Numbered from the stretch's first letter, positions 8,457 to 16,044 are shown. The stretch: DNA of 64,000 nt from Arthrobacter sp. 18067 (GCF_902706295.1 NZ_CACSJJ010000011.1:101907-165906), one strand, 5' to 3'. Numbers and translations are program-made. Notes: generated by a model not told the origin, from the letters alone.

Positions 8457-9457
8457 CCTGCGTCCGGTGCGGCCAGGGCCCTCAGGACCGTGGCCGCGGT
8501 GGCGTCCCAGCCTTGGAGGTGTTCCCGTGCTTGGAGTGCGTTGCTGCGCCAGCGCTCTTGGAGGACGGGGGTGGTGAGCCAGTTCTTGAGGGTGTCGGCC
8601 AGGTTGTTGGGGTCTCCCAGGTCCAGCACCAAACCCGCGTCCGCACTGCCGAGGGCTTCAACGGCCCCTGTCCCCTGCCGGACAAGAACCGGAACGCCAT
8701 GCGCCAGCGATTCAGTGACCACCATGCCGAAGGATTCGGAGCGCGACAGGAGGACACTGAGGTCCGCCCTCTGCCACTGGTCCTCCAGGGCCGGCCCGGT
8801 CAGTTCCCCCGTCACGTTGATGCGGTTCTCGAGCCCGTAATGCTCGACGGCGGCCCTCACCTCGGCGGCGTAGCTCGGGTCAGCCTGTTCCGAGCCGATG
8901 AGGGCGGCGGTCCACTCAACGTCTTGCAGGGTGGCCAGGGCGTGCACCAGAAGTTCCTGGCTCTTATTGGGCAGCAACGCCGCGACGGCCACGATGTGCT
9001 TCGGCTCTGAACCTGCCGAGACGTCCGCTTTCTCCGCACCAGGCGTGGCAATGACGATGTTCTGCGTGCCGTGCCTCACCTCCAGCTCAGCTGCGGCGTG
9101 GGCACTCGGGGAGATGACTCCCGTAGCTGCAACCAACGCCTTGGCCTCAAGGTCATGGTGGTCCGCCAAAGCCATGTGCGACAGGATCCACACGTTGGTC
9201 CCGGCATTGACCGCGGCGGCAATCTCCTCCGGTGCCCCGCTCGCCACCAAACCGTCGGCAATCACGGTTGCACCGCCGTCGAGCATGTCAGAGAACCGCT
9301 GCCGATCCGCTGGGCTGCCAACCGGCCAATCGCCGTCGACCGTTACTGTCTCAACGGTGGCGCCCAAGGCGGTCAGGTGCCCGGCAAGCTTGGCGTTGTA
9401 CTTGTTTCCCCCGGAGCCGTGCCGGACGTTCCCCGGGACCAGAAAGCGGATCTGCAC
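8453..9457 (-). CDS. GT4-family glycosyltransferase
   Basis: A 334-residue GT-B fold enzyme. The N-terminal half starts IRFLVPGNVRHGSGGNKY with a glycine-rich acceptor loop. The C-terminal half carries the GT4 donor signature: RADLSVLLSRSESFGMVV and ESLAHGVPVLV, with the EX7E-type glutamates. The GTG start follows immediately after the TAA of the PTPS-like gene (9458), so the two are translationally coupled. With the MDR dehydrogenase upstream they form a tight three-gene operon. A pterin or related small molecule is a plausible acceptor, by inference from the neighbour. Confidence 0.85.
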   Translation of the reverse strand: MQIRFLVPGNVRHGSGGNKYNAKLAGHLTALGATVETVTVDGDWPVGSPADRQRFSDMLDGGATVIADGLVASGAPEEIAAAVNAGTNVWILSHMALADHHDLEAKALVAATGVISPSAHAAAELEVRHGTQNIVIATPGAEKADVSAGSEPKHIVAVAALLPNKSQELLVHALATLQDVEWTAALIGSEQADPSYAAEVRAAVEHYGLENRINVTGELTGPALEDQWQRADLSVLLSRSESFGMVVTESLAHGVPVLVRQGTGAVEALGSADAGLVLDLGDPNNLADTLKNWLTTPVLQERWRSNALQAREHLQGWDATAATVLRALAAPDAG

Positions 9458-9856
9458 TTACTGGACCGGAAGCTCCAGCGAGTAGCCAGCCCACGCGTCA
9501 GGGTTTTCGCGGAGGACAACGTCGATGCCGCTGAGTGCCGGGCCGTCCGCGGTGTCCTGGATTCGGGCGGCCATGGCGTCGGCGATGTGCTTGGCGAGAG
9601 CTTCAGTGGTGGAAAGCTTGCCCTTGAACGCCGGGTGCTCATCCAGGTTTTTGTAGTTCAGGTCTTCCAGGATTTCCTCAAGGATGCCGCCCGCCGCGCC
9701 AATGTCCAGGACGATCGCGTCGTCGTTGAGATCCGGACGGCGGAAGCTGACTTCGGCAACGAACGTGGCCCCGTGGAGGCCCTGCGCTGGGCCGAAGGCT
9801 TCGCGGGGAAGGCTGTGGGCGACCATGAAGTGACGTCGGACGGTCAGGCTGAACAT
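9458..9856 (-). CDS. 6-pyruvoyl-tetrahydropterin synthase / QueD superfamily enzyme
   Basis: A 132-residue PTPS-fold protein. The zinc ligands are the His in RRHFMVAHSL and the HGATF motif (GLHGATFVAEV), followed by VLDIGAAGGILEEIL and LDEHPAF. The C-terminus, where the glutamate-containing pterin-binding strand lies, has ENPDAWAGYSLEL. Relatives convert dihydroneopterin triphosphate to pterin products or to 6-carboxytetrahydropterin in queuosine synthesis. No queC, queE or queF is nearby. Flanked by an MDR dehydrogenase (3-base gap) and a GT4 (0-base gap), it more likely belongs to a dedicated pterin-like pathway. Confidence 0.85.
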   Translation of the reverse strand: MFSLTVRRHFMVAHSLPREAFGPAQGLHGATFVAEVSFRRPDLNDDAIVLDIGAAGGILEEILEDLNYKNLDEHPAFKGKLSTTEALAKHIADAMAARIQDTADGPALSGIDVVLRENPDAWAGYSLELPVQ

Positions 9857-9859
9857 GTA

Positions 9860-10861
9860 CTAATCCTCCGGGTTGGGATAAGCGACCACATGGCAGAAAC
9901 CGCCGGGCCGTTCAAACAATTTAACGAGTGTGGTGGGAAGGTTCTGGAACTGGCATTCGCTGCTCAGGAACGTGTCGAACAGCGGGTCTTTGAGCTGGTT
10001 CACCGCTTCCTGCAGGCGCTGGGCGTTGCTGCGCCGGTGCCTTCGCGGAAGGGCGACTGCGCCGACCTGGCTGGAGCGGATGTTGAGCCTGCGAGCGTGG
10101 AAGTCTTCGCCGAGTGGCAGGGTGACTTCCTTGTCTGCAAACCATGAGAGCTCGATGACGTCGGAGTCGTCTCCGGCCAATTGCAGGCTCAGCTTGAGGC
10201 CGTCGTCGGAGGCGGAGCAGTGGAAGACGATGTCGTTGTCGCTTTTCGCGTTGTGGGGCAGGGCGAAATCCACGTCGATGGTTTTCGCCAGTTTGTGCTT
10301 CTCCGGGTCCGCATCCACCAGCTGCAGTCGACCGAGCGGATACTTCCGCAGAAGCGTCGCCAGGACGCCACCCACCAGACCACCACCAACGACGGCGACC
10401 CTGTCTCCCAGCCTCGGCCCGGCTTCCCAGAGGGCGTTGATGGCGACTTCGACGATGCCCGTGAGCACGGCACGGCGGGCAGGGACATCCTCCGGGATTG
10501 CCGTGAGCTGGCTCGTGGGGACGACGTAGAAGTCCTGGTGGGGATGCAGGCTGAAGACTGTTTTCCCCAGCCAATCTTCCGGTCCTTGCTCTACCGTCCC
10601 CACATTCAAGTAGCCGTACTTCACCGGGCCCGGGAAATCGCCTTCCTGGTGCGGGGCGTGCATCCGTTCAGCGATCCGCTCCGGAACGCGGCCTTGATGG
10701 ACCACGCGCTCAGTGCCGCGGCTGACTCCCGAATACAGGGTCCTGACGAGGGCCTCTCCTTCTTGCGGAGCGGTGATCGTCTCGGGGCGCAGCTCGCCGT
10801 GGCCTGACTCGGTGATCCAGTAGGCGTGGGCCTCGTGTTCTTCTTCGCGCGGGATAGTCAT
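9860..10861 (-). CDS. Medium-chain dehydrogenase/reductase (zinc-less ADH-like)
   Basis: A 333-residue MDR protein with a GroES-like N-terminal domain (LYSGVSRGTERVVHQGR) and a Rossmann domain (VAVVGGGLVGGVLATLL). The conserved structural-zinc cysteine loop is missing, as in quinone-reductase-type members. It should use NAD(P)H on an unknown substrate. First gene of the three-gene unit with the PTPS-like enzyme and the GT4. The ATG lacks a clear RBS; TAGATT lies about 10 bases upstream. Confidence 0.85.
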   Translation of the reverse strand: MTIPREEEHEAHAYWITESGHGELRPETITAPQEGEALVRTLYSGVSRGTERVVHQGRVPERIAERMHAPHQEGDFPGPVKYGYLNVGTVEQGPEDWLGKTVFSLHPHQDFYVVPTSQLTAIPEDVPARRAVLTGIVEVAINALWEAGPRLGDRVAVVGGGLVGGVLATLLRKYPLGRLQLVDADPEKHKLAKTIDVDFALPHNAKSDNDIVFHCSASDDGLKLSLQLAGDDSDVIELSWFADKEVTLPLGEDFHARRLNIRSSQVGAVALPRRHRRSNAQRLQEAVNQLKDPLFDTFLSSECQFQNLPTTLVKLFERPGGFCHVVAYPNPED

Positions 10862-10960
10862 GATGCTTATGAATCTATCGTTGGGGCGCCGCGGACGGAA
10901 GCTGGCGCGGATCGAGCGGTGCGCCGCCTGCTTTTCGGGGTGGTCCAGTGGGGGCTCGTT

Positions 10961-10990
10961 TTGGGGAACCGGGCCAATCTCGGGTAGCCT
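10961..10990 (+). promoter_or_regulatory. Promoter of tRNA-Ser
   Basis: TTGGGG (10961-10966) and TAGCCT (10985-10990) are separated by 18 bases and lie 9 bases before the mature tRNA 5' end, as expected for a tRNA promoter. Confidence 0.6.
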
Positions 10991-10999
10991 ATTTCAGTT

Positions 11000-11089
11000 G
11001 GTGACGTGTCCGAGCGGCCGAAGGTGCAACACTCGAAATGTTGTTTGGTGTAAAAGCCAACGTGGGTTCAAATCCCACCGTCACCGCCA
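11000..11089 (+). tRNA. tRNA-Ser (anticodon CGA)
   Basis: A complete type II tRNA. The acceptor stem GGTGACG pairs with CGTCACC, with discriminator G (11086) and encoded CCA (11087-11089). The D-arm is GTCCGAGCGGCC. The anticodon stem CAACA/TGTTG encloses loop CTCGAAA with CGA at 11034-11036. A long variable arm (TTGG...CCAA) and a T-arm GTGGG-TTCAAAT-CCCAC follow. It reads UCG codons. Confidence 0.97.
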
Positions 11090-11094
11090 ATGAG

Positions 11095-11138
11095 AAAGGC
11101 CCTGGTTCCCTTTTGTTTATGAGGGAAGCAGGGCCTTT
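11095..11138. terminator. Bidirectional-looking terminator after tRNA-Ser
   Basis: AAAGGCCCTG (11095-11104) pairs with CAGGGCCTTT (11129-11138), extended inward by TTCCC/GGGAA. Flanking A and T tracts allow it to work on both strands. Confidence 0.8.
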
Positions 11139-11179
11139 CTTCATGTCTGGAGCGAGACGTCCCTCATCCATGCGAACGG

Positions 11180-11293
11180 TCACGGCGCCAGCATCGCCAC
11201 GAGAATGCTCGTGACAATGCTGATGACCCACACAATTGCGGTGCCTCGTAGATCCAGGGTGGTGGTGCGCTCGTCAACGCCTCGTGGCCCCAC
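11180..11293 (-). CDS. Possible 37-residue single-span membrane peptide
   Basis: A short frame from GTG 11293 to a TGA at 11180. It encodes a polar N-terminus (VGPRGVDERTTTLDLRG) followed by one hydrophobic span (TAIVWVISIVTSILVAMLAP). Third positions are about three-quarters G or C, coding-like for this region, and an in-frame stop lies eight codons upstream, so it is not an obvious fragment of a longer frame. No RBS is apparent. The rest of 11140-11454 shows no other plausible gene. Confidence 0.35.
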   Translation of the reverse strand: MGPRGVDERTTTLDLRGTAIVWVISIVTSILVAMLAP

Positions 11294-11454
11294 TTTACTG
11301 AGCCCGTGTTTTCTAAGTTACGGCCGGTGTACGAAGCACGACTGTCCCAGCAACCGTGCCACATGGACTGAAGTGAGCCGTCCGCGTAATCCTTGTGGAT
11401 AGGCCCACACAGCTCGCAAGACGCGGCGCAGACTCCGAGTTCGTTTTCCGCCTT

Positions 11455-12252
11455 CTAGAGAAAGCGCAACTCCTGAGCTTGTGCGCCGCCTTCCCAATCC
11501 CATCCGGCTAGAGGTTTTGCCCCTTGGGTCTCGAAAAATCCATCGAGAGCTTGTTCCGCCACCGATGTGGGGACTTTGACGCTGCGGGGCACCCAGCCAA
11601 CCAACCCGTGCCCATCCAGCGTCACTGAGACTTCCCCATCCTGATGAGGCACCCGGTTAAGGACATGCGTTGTGGAGAGATCCCGATCATCATTAGCAAC
11701 ATGGACCACAAATCCTTCCCCCTGATCACCCCAAGCCTCGAACCGTCGATGACCGAGGGCAACAATGAAACGCCCGTCGCGAAGACTGTCCCATGTCCGC
11801 AGACGGGAAATCGCTCGTTGCTTAGCCGCTCTCACGTCCGCGACTGGCTCGCCGGTCACAACCCAAGTAGTCGGCGAATATTTCGGATGCCTGGCAGAGA
11901 GAAGGAAGGCAATCTCTCTTCCCATGAGAAAGCCGATGGCAGATACCGGGACGCACATTTGGGCGAGCTCACGCCAAGGGGCCGGAAGCACGAGCAGCAC
12001 AGCCACTTCGATCGATATCAGAAGATAGATCACCCAAGCTGGTCCCGCAGCACCAGTCGTAAGCCCCACAGCGACACTCGCCAAAAGCCCAACTCCAACG
12101 ATCAACATGGCCGGAACCATGTCGTCGCCTGGCCTTGATCCGATAAGAACCATCAATAGGACGATGAGAAGGACCGCCGGAATAAGTATTCGCAGCCAGA
12201 ACTCACGAGGACCGCAGGCGGCGTTCAGCCGAGTCGATTTTTGGTTGTCCAC
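11455..12252 (-). CDS. Four-span membrane protein with C-terminal soluble domain (paralogue A)
   Basis: A 265-residue protein, GTG start with an AGGGA site. About four hydrophobic spans occupy residues 20-120. A soluble domain follows with GRFIVALGHRRFEAWGDQGE, VSVTLDGHGLVGW and SVAEQALDGFFE. It is not a family I recognise. The next gene upstream has the same layout and matching motifs (GRLTVEYGSARFEVAGGVE, LDSVERALADFF), so the two are tandem paralogues. Base composition is lower in GC than neighbouring housekeeping genes, consistent with acquisition next to the tRNA. Confidence 0.6.
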   Translation of the reverse strand: MDNQKSTRLNAACGPREFWLRILIPAVLLIVLLMVLIGSRPGDDMVPAMLIVGVGLLASVAVGLTTGAAGPAWVIYLLISIEVAVLLVLPAPWRELAQMCVPVSAIGFLMGREIAFLLSARHPKYSPTTWVVTGEPVADVRAAKQRAISRLRTWDSLRDGRFIVALGHRRFEAWGDQGEGFVVHVANDDRDLSTTHVLNRVPHQDGEVSVTLDGHGLVGWVPRSVKVPTSVAEQALDGFFETQGAKPLAGWDWEGGAQAQELRFL

Positions 12253-12312
12253 TAATTTCCCTGATACCGAATTTCCTCAAGCCAGGAACCCTACCCGGCC
12301 CGGAACATGGTC

Positions 12313-13068
12313 CTAACGGCCTGTCAGCCGCGTCGCCTCGGCCACGTCGCCCGTCCGCCATTCCGGACCAAAGGATGACATCGTGGGGTTCCTGAAGAAA
12401 TCAGCCAAGGCCCGTTCAACCGAGTCCAAGTTATGAACCAGATACAGCGGCATTAACCCCTTCAAACCACCCATGGGAACCTCCACGGACTGGTCCGTTC
12501 GTCCAGCGGGATGCACCAACACCACCCACGAACCGTCATCAGCAGCAACAGCATTCCGGTGACACACCATTCCTGCTTCAACACCACCAGCCACTTCAAA
12601 ACGCGCTGAGCCGTACTCGACCGTCAAACGCCCGCGCTTTGCCCCATCCAGGGAATGCAGGGCCTCATCCGCCACCCGCCAGGCCTCCGTCGCTGAACCA
12701 AATCCACGCTTATCCACCGTCCAAGGAGCCGCCGGGACCCTCGTTCGGCTCCTGGCAGCACGTCCCCATGCCAAACCTGCTAACGCTCCCGCGAGGAAGC
12801 CGCCAAACCAGGCATACCCAGACACGCCCAAGACGAACCACACCACGACGAACAAAACCAGAACAACGGAACCCATCCACTGCCGGGGTACGCCAAATCG
12901 AAGAAACGAGGCACCCGCAGCCAGACCGACAAGTAACGACCCGACCTCCAGCAGAACTCTGTCGTTCGGCACAAACACCATCACAGAGAGCGTGGCCAGC
13001 AAGACCACCCCACTGAAGATCAGGAAGCCTCTCCAAGGGCTCCGCCGATTCTTTGTCACAACTACCAA
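12313..13068 (-). CDS. Four-span membrane protein with C-terminal soluble domain (paralogue B)
   Basis: A 251-residue protein from TTG 13068, which follows AAGGGGA with an 11-base gap; an in-frame ATG at 13155 would overlap the upstream frame and has no RBS. Hydrophobic spans lie in roughly the first 110 residues, then a soluble domain with WRVADEALHSLDG, GRLTVEYGSARFEV and LVHNLDSVERALADFF. It is a paralogue of the next gene, 60 bases downstream. Function unknown. Tandem immunity-like genes behind a damaged effector are one possible reading, but there is no direct evidence for it. Confidence 0.55.
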   Translation of the reverse strand: MVVVTKNRRSPWRGFLIFSGVVLLATLSVMVFVPNDRVLLEVGSLLVGLAAGASFLRFGVPRQWMGSVVLVLFVVVWFVLGVSGYAWFGGFLAGALAGLAWGRAARSRTRVPAAPWTVDKRGFGSATEAWRVADEALHSLDGAKRGRLTVEYGSARFEVAGGVEAGMVCHRNAVAADDGSWVVLVHPAGRTDQSVEVPMGGLKGLMPLYLVHNLDSVERALADFFRNPTMSSFGPEWRTGDVAEATRLTGR

Positions 13069-13087
13069 CTTTCTTGAATCCCCTTTG

Positions 13088-13402
13088 TCACCAGCCAAGA
13101 CGGCCTTGCAAGAGATCCCCACCGAATCCAACGGCGCCACCCATGGCGCCACCATTCCACAGACCTACAGTATTCGTCTGGTTGGGATTGAACATGCCAT
13201 TCAAGGTTCGAGGCGCAAAATAGGGCATCTGCTGCAATGTGTCCACACCATTCTGGGTGAGGTTCGGAAGCCGCCCCGGCAGCGCAGAGGCGCCTGCGCC
13301 AATTGTGCTCGATAGGCCTGAGGCGCCCGCCCGGGTGGTAACGCCCAGCCCCCTGAAAATAACGTTGGTCCCCGTATGGGCCGGCGGAGCCGATGAACTC
13401 AA
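13088..13402 (-). pseudogene. Probable 3' fragment of a gene at the head of the paralogue operon
   Basis: A 104-codon frame ending 19 bases before paralogue B. The C-terminal two-thirds look protein-like (LPNLTQNGVDTLQQMPYF, then a Gly-rich GGAMGGAVGFGGDLL), while the first ~15 residues overlap coding-like sequence on the opposite strand. This suggests that only the 3' part of a larger gene remains, joined near 13370-13390 to unrelated DNA. GC is low, like the two downstream genes. No family recognised. Confidence 0.35.
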
Positions 13403-13646
13403 CCCGCTCTACGTCAGCCCGGCCTCAGGTAAGCCGTCACAGATGCTCGACGCGGTCACCGGAGGTGAAAAGGGAGTGCGGTTCGCCGACGGTTGTGGCG
13501 GGGCGCTGGCAGTGGACAGCTCGGGACTCACGGTAACGGCCTTGCAGATCACGCCACAGTGCACCGTGCGCGCCAGTGTCGGAAACTTCACCGAGCTCCA
13601 GTCCGCGCCCTTCGGCATTACCTCCCGGGAGAACGCGGGCGAGTAA
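13370..13646 (+). pseudogene. Probable 3' fragment of a second gene (opposite strand)
   Basis: From about 13370 to the TAA at 13646 the + strand has strongly GC-biased third positions and reads as a beta-rich segment (SPASGKPSQMLDAVTGG, CGGALAVDSSGLTVTALQ) with a Cys pair. Upstream of about 13370 the frame stays open to 13239 but becomes Pro/Arg-rich and non-protein-like. It therefore looks like the end of a gene whose 5' part was lost at the same junction that truncated the - strand fragment. Confidence 0.35.
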
Positions 13647-13655
13647 CCCTCCCAC

Positions 13656-13741
13656 CGCCGAGGGGCTGGATTCCACGCCCCAGAAACGCCGAGGGGTTAG
13701 ATCCCAGCACTTTCAAAGGCATGAGATCTAACCCCTCGGCG
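13656..13741. repeat. Cluster of CGCCGAGGGG(T/C)T repeats forming a long hairpin
   Basis: CGCCGAGGGGTTAGATC (13687-13703) is perfectly repeated in inverted orientation at 13725-13741, with a 21-base loop. A related direct copy (14 of 17 bases) is at 13656-13672. A further inverted-orientation relative lies at 14402-14418, so the SRPBCC gene at 13812 is flanked on both sides. The 17-bp stem could terminate transcription, but it has no T-tract. Confidence 0.65.
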
Positions 13742-13811
13742 CAGCCAGGAGTAGATTAGCCCCGGATGCCGCACGACACCCTCGGAACAAGCAAGGACCG
13801 CGGAGGCAACA

Positions 13812-14369
13812 ATGGCCGGGTCAACACGAAAGACAACCAAAAGCACCGACTACGCGTTCGTCACTGAGTGGCGCGTGGCCGGGACGCGTGAAGAGGTAGT
13901 GGGCGTCCTCGGCAACGCCGCGACGCTCAAGCAATGGTGGCCCTCCGTCTATCTCACAGTGACGCCCGTGGCCCAGGGCGGCCCCGACGGTGTTGGCGCC
14001 TCTTTCGACCTCCACACCAAGGGCTGGCTCCCCTACACACTGAGATGGCGACTCAGCATTACCGAACCTGTGACCCTCGACGGCTTCGCACTCTCCGCCC
14101 AAGGTGACCTCAACGGGACGGGCCGCTGGACTTTTGAAACCGACGGTCCCGAGGTTGTCATCACCTACGACTGGCGGGTCAGCGCAGCCAAGCCCTTGCT
14201 GCGGAGGCTGAGCTGGCTCTTCAAACCGGCATTCTCTGCCAACCATCATTGGGCTATGGCGAGCGGCGAGGAGAGCCTCAAACTTGAGCTCCGCCGTCGA
14301 CGTGCAGGGGCAGGAGCGAAAGTCCCCGAGCCGCCGAAACCCACGTTCGTCCGGCCTTCGAAGGGTTAG
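13812..14369 (+). CDS. SRPBCC-superfamily protein (polyketide cyclase-like)
   Basis: A 185-residue protein with a START/SRPBCC helix-grip fold: WRVAGTREEVVGVLGN, KQWWPSVYL, and the long C-terminal helix near NHHWAMASGEESLKLEL. Members bind hydrophobic ligands; the ligand here is unknown. The ATG has a good RBS (CGGAGG). It stands alone, flanked by the CCGAGGGG repeats, in the lower-confidence stretch next to the tRNA islet. Confidence 0.8.
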   Translation: MAGSTRKTTKSTDYAFVTEWRVAGTREEVVGVLGNAATLKQWWPSVYLTVTPVAQGGPDGVGASFDLHTKGWLPYTLRWRLSITEPVTLDGFALSAQGDLNGTGRWTFETDGPEVVITYDWRVSAAKPLLRRLSWLFKPAFSANHHWAMASGEESLKLELRRRRAGAGAKVPEPPKPTFVRPSKG

Positions 14370-14401
14370 CTCCCGACCCTTTGGCTTTTCCAAAGCCCCG
14401 A

Positions 14402-14418
14402 GATCCCGCCCCTCGGCG
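14402..14418 (-). repeat. Outlying copy of the CGCCGAGGGG repeat
   Basis: GATCCCGCCCCTCGGCG matches 14 of 17 bases of the right arm of the 13687-13741 hairpin. A small hairpin, GGCTTT-TCC-AAAGCC (14383-14397), sits just before it and may terminate the SRPBCC gene. Confidence 0.5.
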
Positions 14419-14519
14419 CAAGTATTCACATAGCCACCCATCCGAGACCCGCTCGGCCCCGAACTCCCGATAGAATCAAGACGCCAACATCAAGCAGCTA
14501 TGGAACTGAGGGAGGACCA

Positions 14520-15140
14520 GTGCGCACATCGCGGACCCGGGCTCCTTTCCATGCGCTGCGGTCGGGTGCCATCTCCCTTGTCATCGTTCTCCTCGCTGCA
14601 GGCGCACACGTCGTGGGTGGAGGAACTCTGCCCACAGCTCCGGTCCTGCTGGCGCTCGTAGCGCTGACGGCCCTGGTTGCCACACTGGCTACCCGATTCA
14701 AGCTGAACCTCGTTGCCATGGCAGGCCTCCTTGGCGGGGGACAGTTGGCTCTTCACGAGGCCTTCACCGCGTTGACCCCCATCACGGCCATCGGCCCGGG
14801 AGCAAACCACCACCTCGGCGGCGAATCCCTAAGCCCCGGTGTGGATATCGCAACGACGCACACCCATGAGCTCGGGACAGCTTTTGGCGCCATGATGCTG
14901 GTGGGCCACGTCCTGGCTACCGTTGCTTCTGCCGTCATTCTGACCAAGGGCGAGGACGCCCTCTGGCAGCTCGCAGCCTGGCTGCGGCCCTTGTTCGCCC
15001 TGCCCACTTTGGTGTTCAGGCCCGACGCCGGCGCCTCGCCTGTCGCACCAGGCACGCCCGACGTCTTCATCCCCCGCCCTTGGCGGAACCTACGGCAGGA
15101 CAGCCGGCGCGGCCCGCCCGCCGTCGTCGTACTTCCTTAG
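14520..15140 (+). CDS. Integral membrane protein next to ycnI
   Basis: A 206-residue protein with four to five hydrophobic spans in the first ~160 residues and histidine-containing loops (GANHHLGGES, TTHTHELG), then a polar C-terminal tail. The GTG start follows a strong RBS (GAGGGAGGA), and TAGAAT (14471-14476) is a likely -10. I do not recognise the family with certainty. Its position before a YcnI/DUF1775 gene suggests a role in copper handling at the membrane, as such pairs are common in Actinobacteria; this is inference. Confidence 0.65.
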   Translation: MRTSRTRAPFHALRSGAISLVIVLLAAGAHVVGGGTLPTAPVLLALVALTALVATLATRFKLNLVAMAGLLGGGQLALHEAFTALTPITAIGPGANHHLGGESLSPGVDIATTHTHELGTAFGAMMLVGHVLATVASAVILTKGEDALWQLAAWLRPLFALPTLVFRPDAGASPVAPGTPDVFIPRPWRNLRQDSRRGPPAVVVLP

Positions 15141-15261
15141 TTCCGCCCGGCACCCCAGGCGCGCCAACGATGCGCGCCCTGAACGCAAAGCCTTTGCATG
15201 GTGACGGGCCCCAAACCCGTACCCTCGCGCCGCACAACCGGCGCCCCCGAAAGGCAATCCC

Positions 15262-15999
15262 ATGAAAAAGTCCACCCTCCGTCGTACCCTTTCCGCCACC
15301 GCCGTTGCCGGTGGAACTGCCGCCCTGATGATGGCCGGCCTGGCCGGAGCCTCAGCGCATGTTGGGGCAGATCCCAACAAGACTGCTGCAAACTCTTACG
15401 CGCTGGTCACGTTCGGCATCCCGCACGGTTGCGATACCTTCGGCACCACCAAAGTAGCCATCTCACTGCCCGAGGAATTGAACGACGCCCAGCCGACTGT
15501 CAACCCGAACTGGACCGTAGAGAAGGTGACAGAGACCCTCGCCGAACCCAAGAAGCTGGATGACGGCACCACCATCACCAAACGGACCAGCCAGATCGTG
15601 TACACGGCCAAGGCACCGCTGGATCCGCACCTGCGCGATGCACTGGTCCTGTCGGTCAAGCTGCCGGATGCAGCGGGAAAGACCATTTACTTCCCCACTT
15701 TGCAGACCTGCGAGCAGGGGCAGACTGACTGGTCCGAGATCGCCAAGGAAGGGCAGGATGAGCACGAGCTCAAGGCCCCGGCACCGTCGGTCACCATCAC
15801 CCCCGCTGCCGCGGAAGGCGACCACCACGCTGCCACAACAGTCTCCACCGAGCAGGCCTCCGCGGTCACCGACGACGGCTCGCAGGCACGCAGCTGGGCA
15901 GGCTTGATCGCCGGCATCGCTGGTTTGGGCTTGGGCGGTGCTGCATTCTTCCGCAGCCGTTCCGCCAAGCCAGCCGCGGCCAAGGCTGACACCAAGTAG
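15262..15999 (+). CDS. YcnI-family (DUF1775) copper-binding protein
   Basis: A 245-residue exported protein. The signal peptide ends SASA or ASA, giving a mature protein beginning HVGADP. The N-terminal histidine is the copper ligand described for YcnI. The DUF1775 domain covers residues about 33-175 (YALVTFGIPHGC, TVNPNWTVEK, FPTLQTCEQGQ). A C-terminal membrane span (WAGLIAGIAGLGLGGAAFF) and a basic tail anchor it outside the membrane. It probably delivers or buffers Cu(II) with the membrane protein upstream. A terminator follows. Confidence 0.9.
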   Translation: MKKSTLRRTLSATAVAGGTAALMMAGLAGASAHVGADPNKTAANSYALVTFGIPHGCDTFGTTKVAISLPEELNDAQPTVNPNWTVEKVTETLAEPKKLDDGTTITKRTSQIVYTAKAPLDPHLRDALVLSVKLPDAAGKTIYFPTLQTCEQGQTDWSEIAKEGQDEHELKAPAPSVTITPAAAEGDHHAATTVSTEQASAVTDDGSQARSWAGLIAGIAGLGLGGAAFFRSRSAKPAAAKADTK

Positions 16000-16009
16000 C
16001 AAATTCAGG

Positions 16010-16044
16010 ATTGGCGCCCGGAAGATCACGATCCGGGCGCCAAT
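16010..16044 (+). terminator. Terminator-like hairpin after ycnI
   Basis: ATTGGCGCCCGGA (16010-16022) and TCCGGGCGCCAAT (16032-16044) form a perfect 13-bp stem with a 9-base loop, 11 bases after the stop codon. Only a weak T-tract follows. Confidence 0.75.

Noticed and set aside
9458..9856. Calling the PTPS homologue queD of the queuosine pathway used by Tgt at 59.5 kb
   Set aside because: It is 50 kb away, no queC, queE or queF is present, and its operon partners are a reductase and a glycosyltransferase.
11164..11503. Frames of 60-66 codons on both strands after the tRNA terminator
   Set aside because: Compositions are not protein-like (many Arg, Ser, Cys, Trp); only the 37-codon frame at 11180-11293 has a sensible pattern.
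13239..13369. Upstream half of the + strand 135-codon frame as real coding sequence
   Set aside because: It becomes Pro/Arg-rich and overlaps the better-looking - strand fragment; only the part after about 13370 looks coding.
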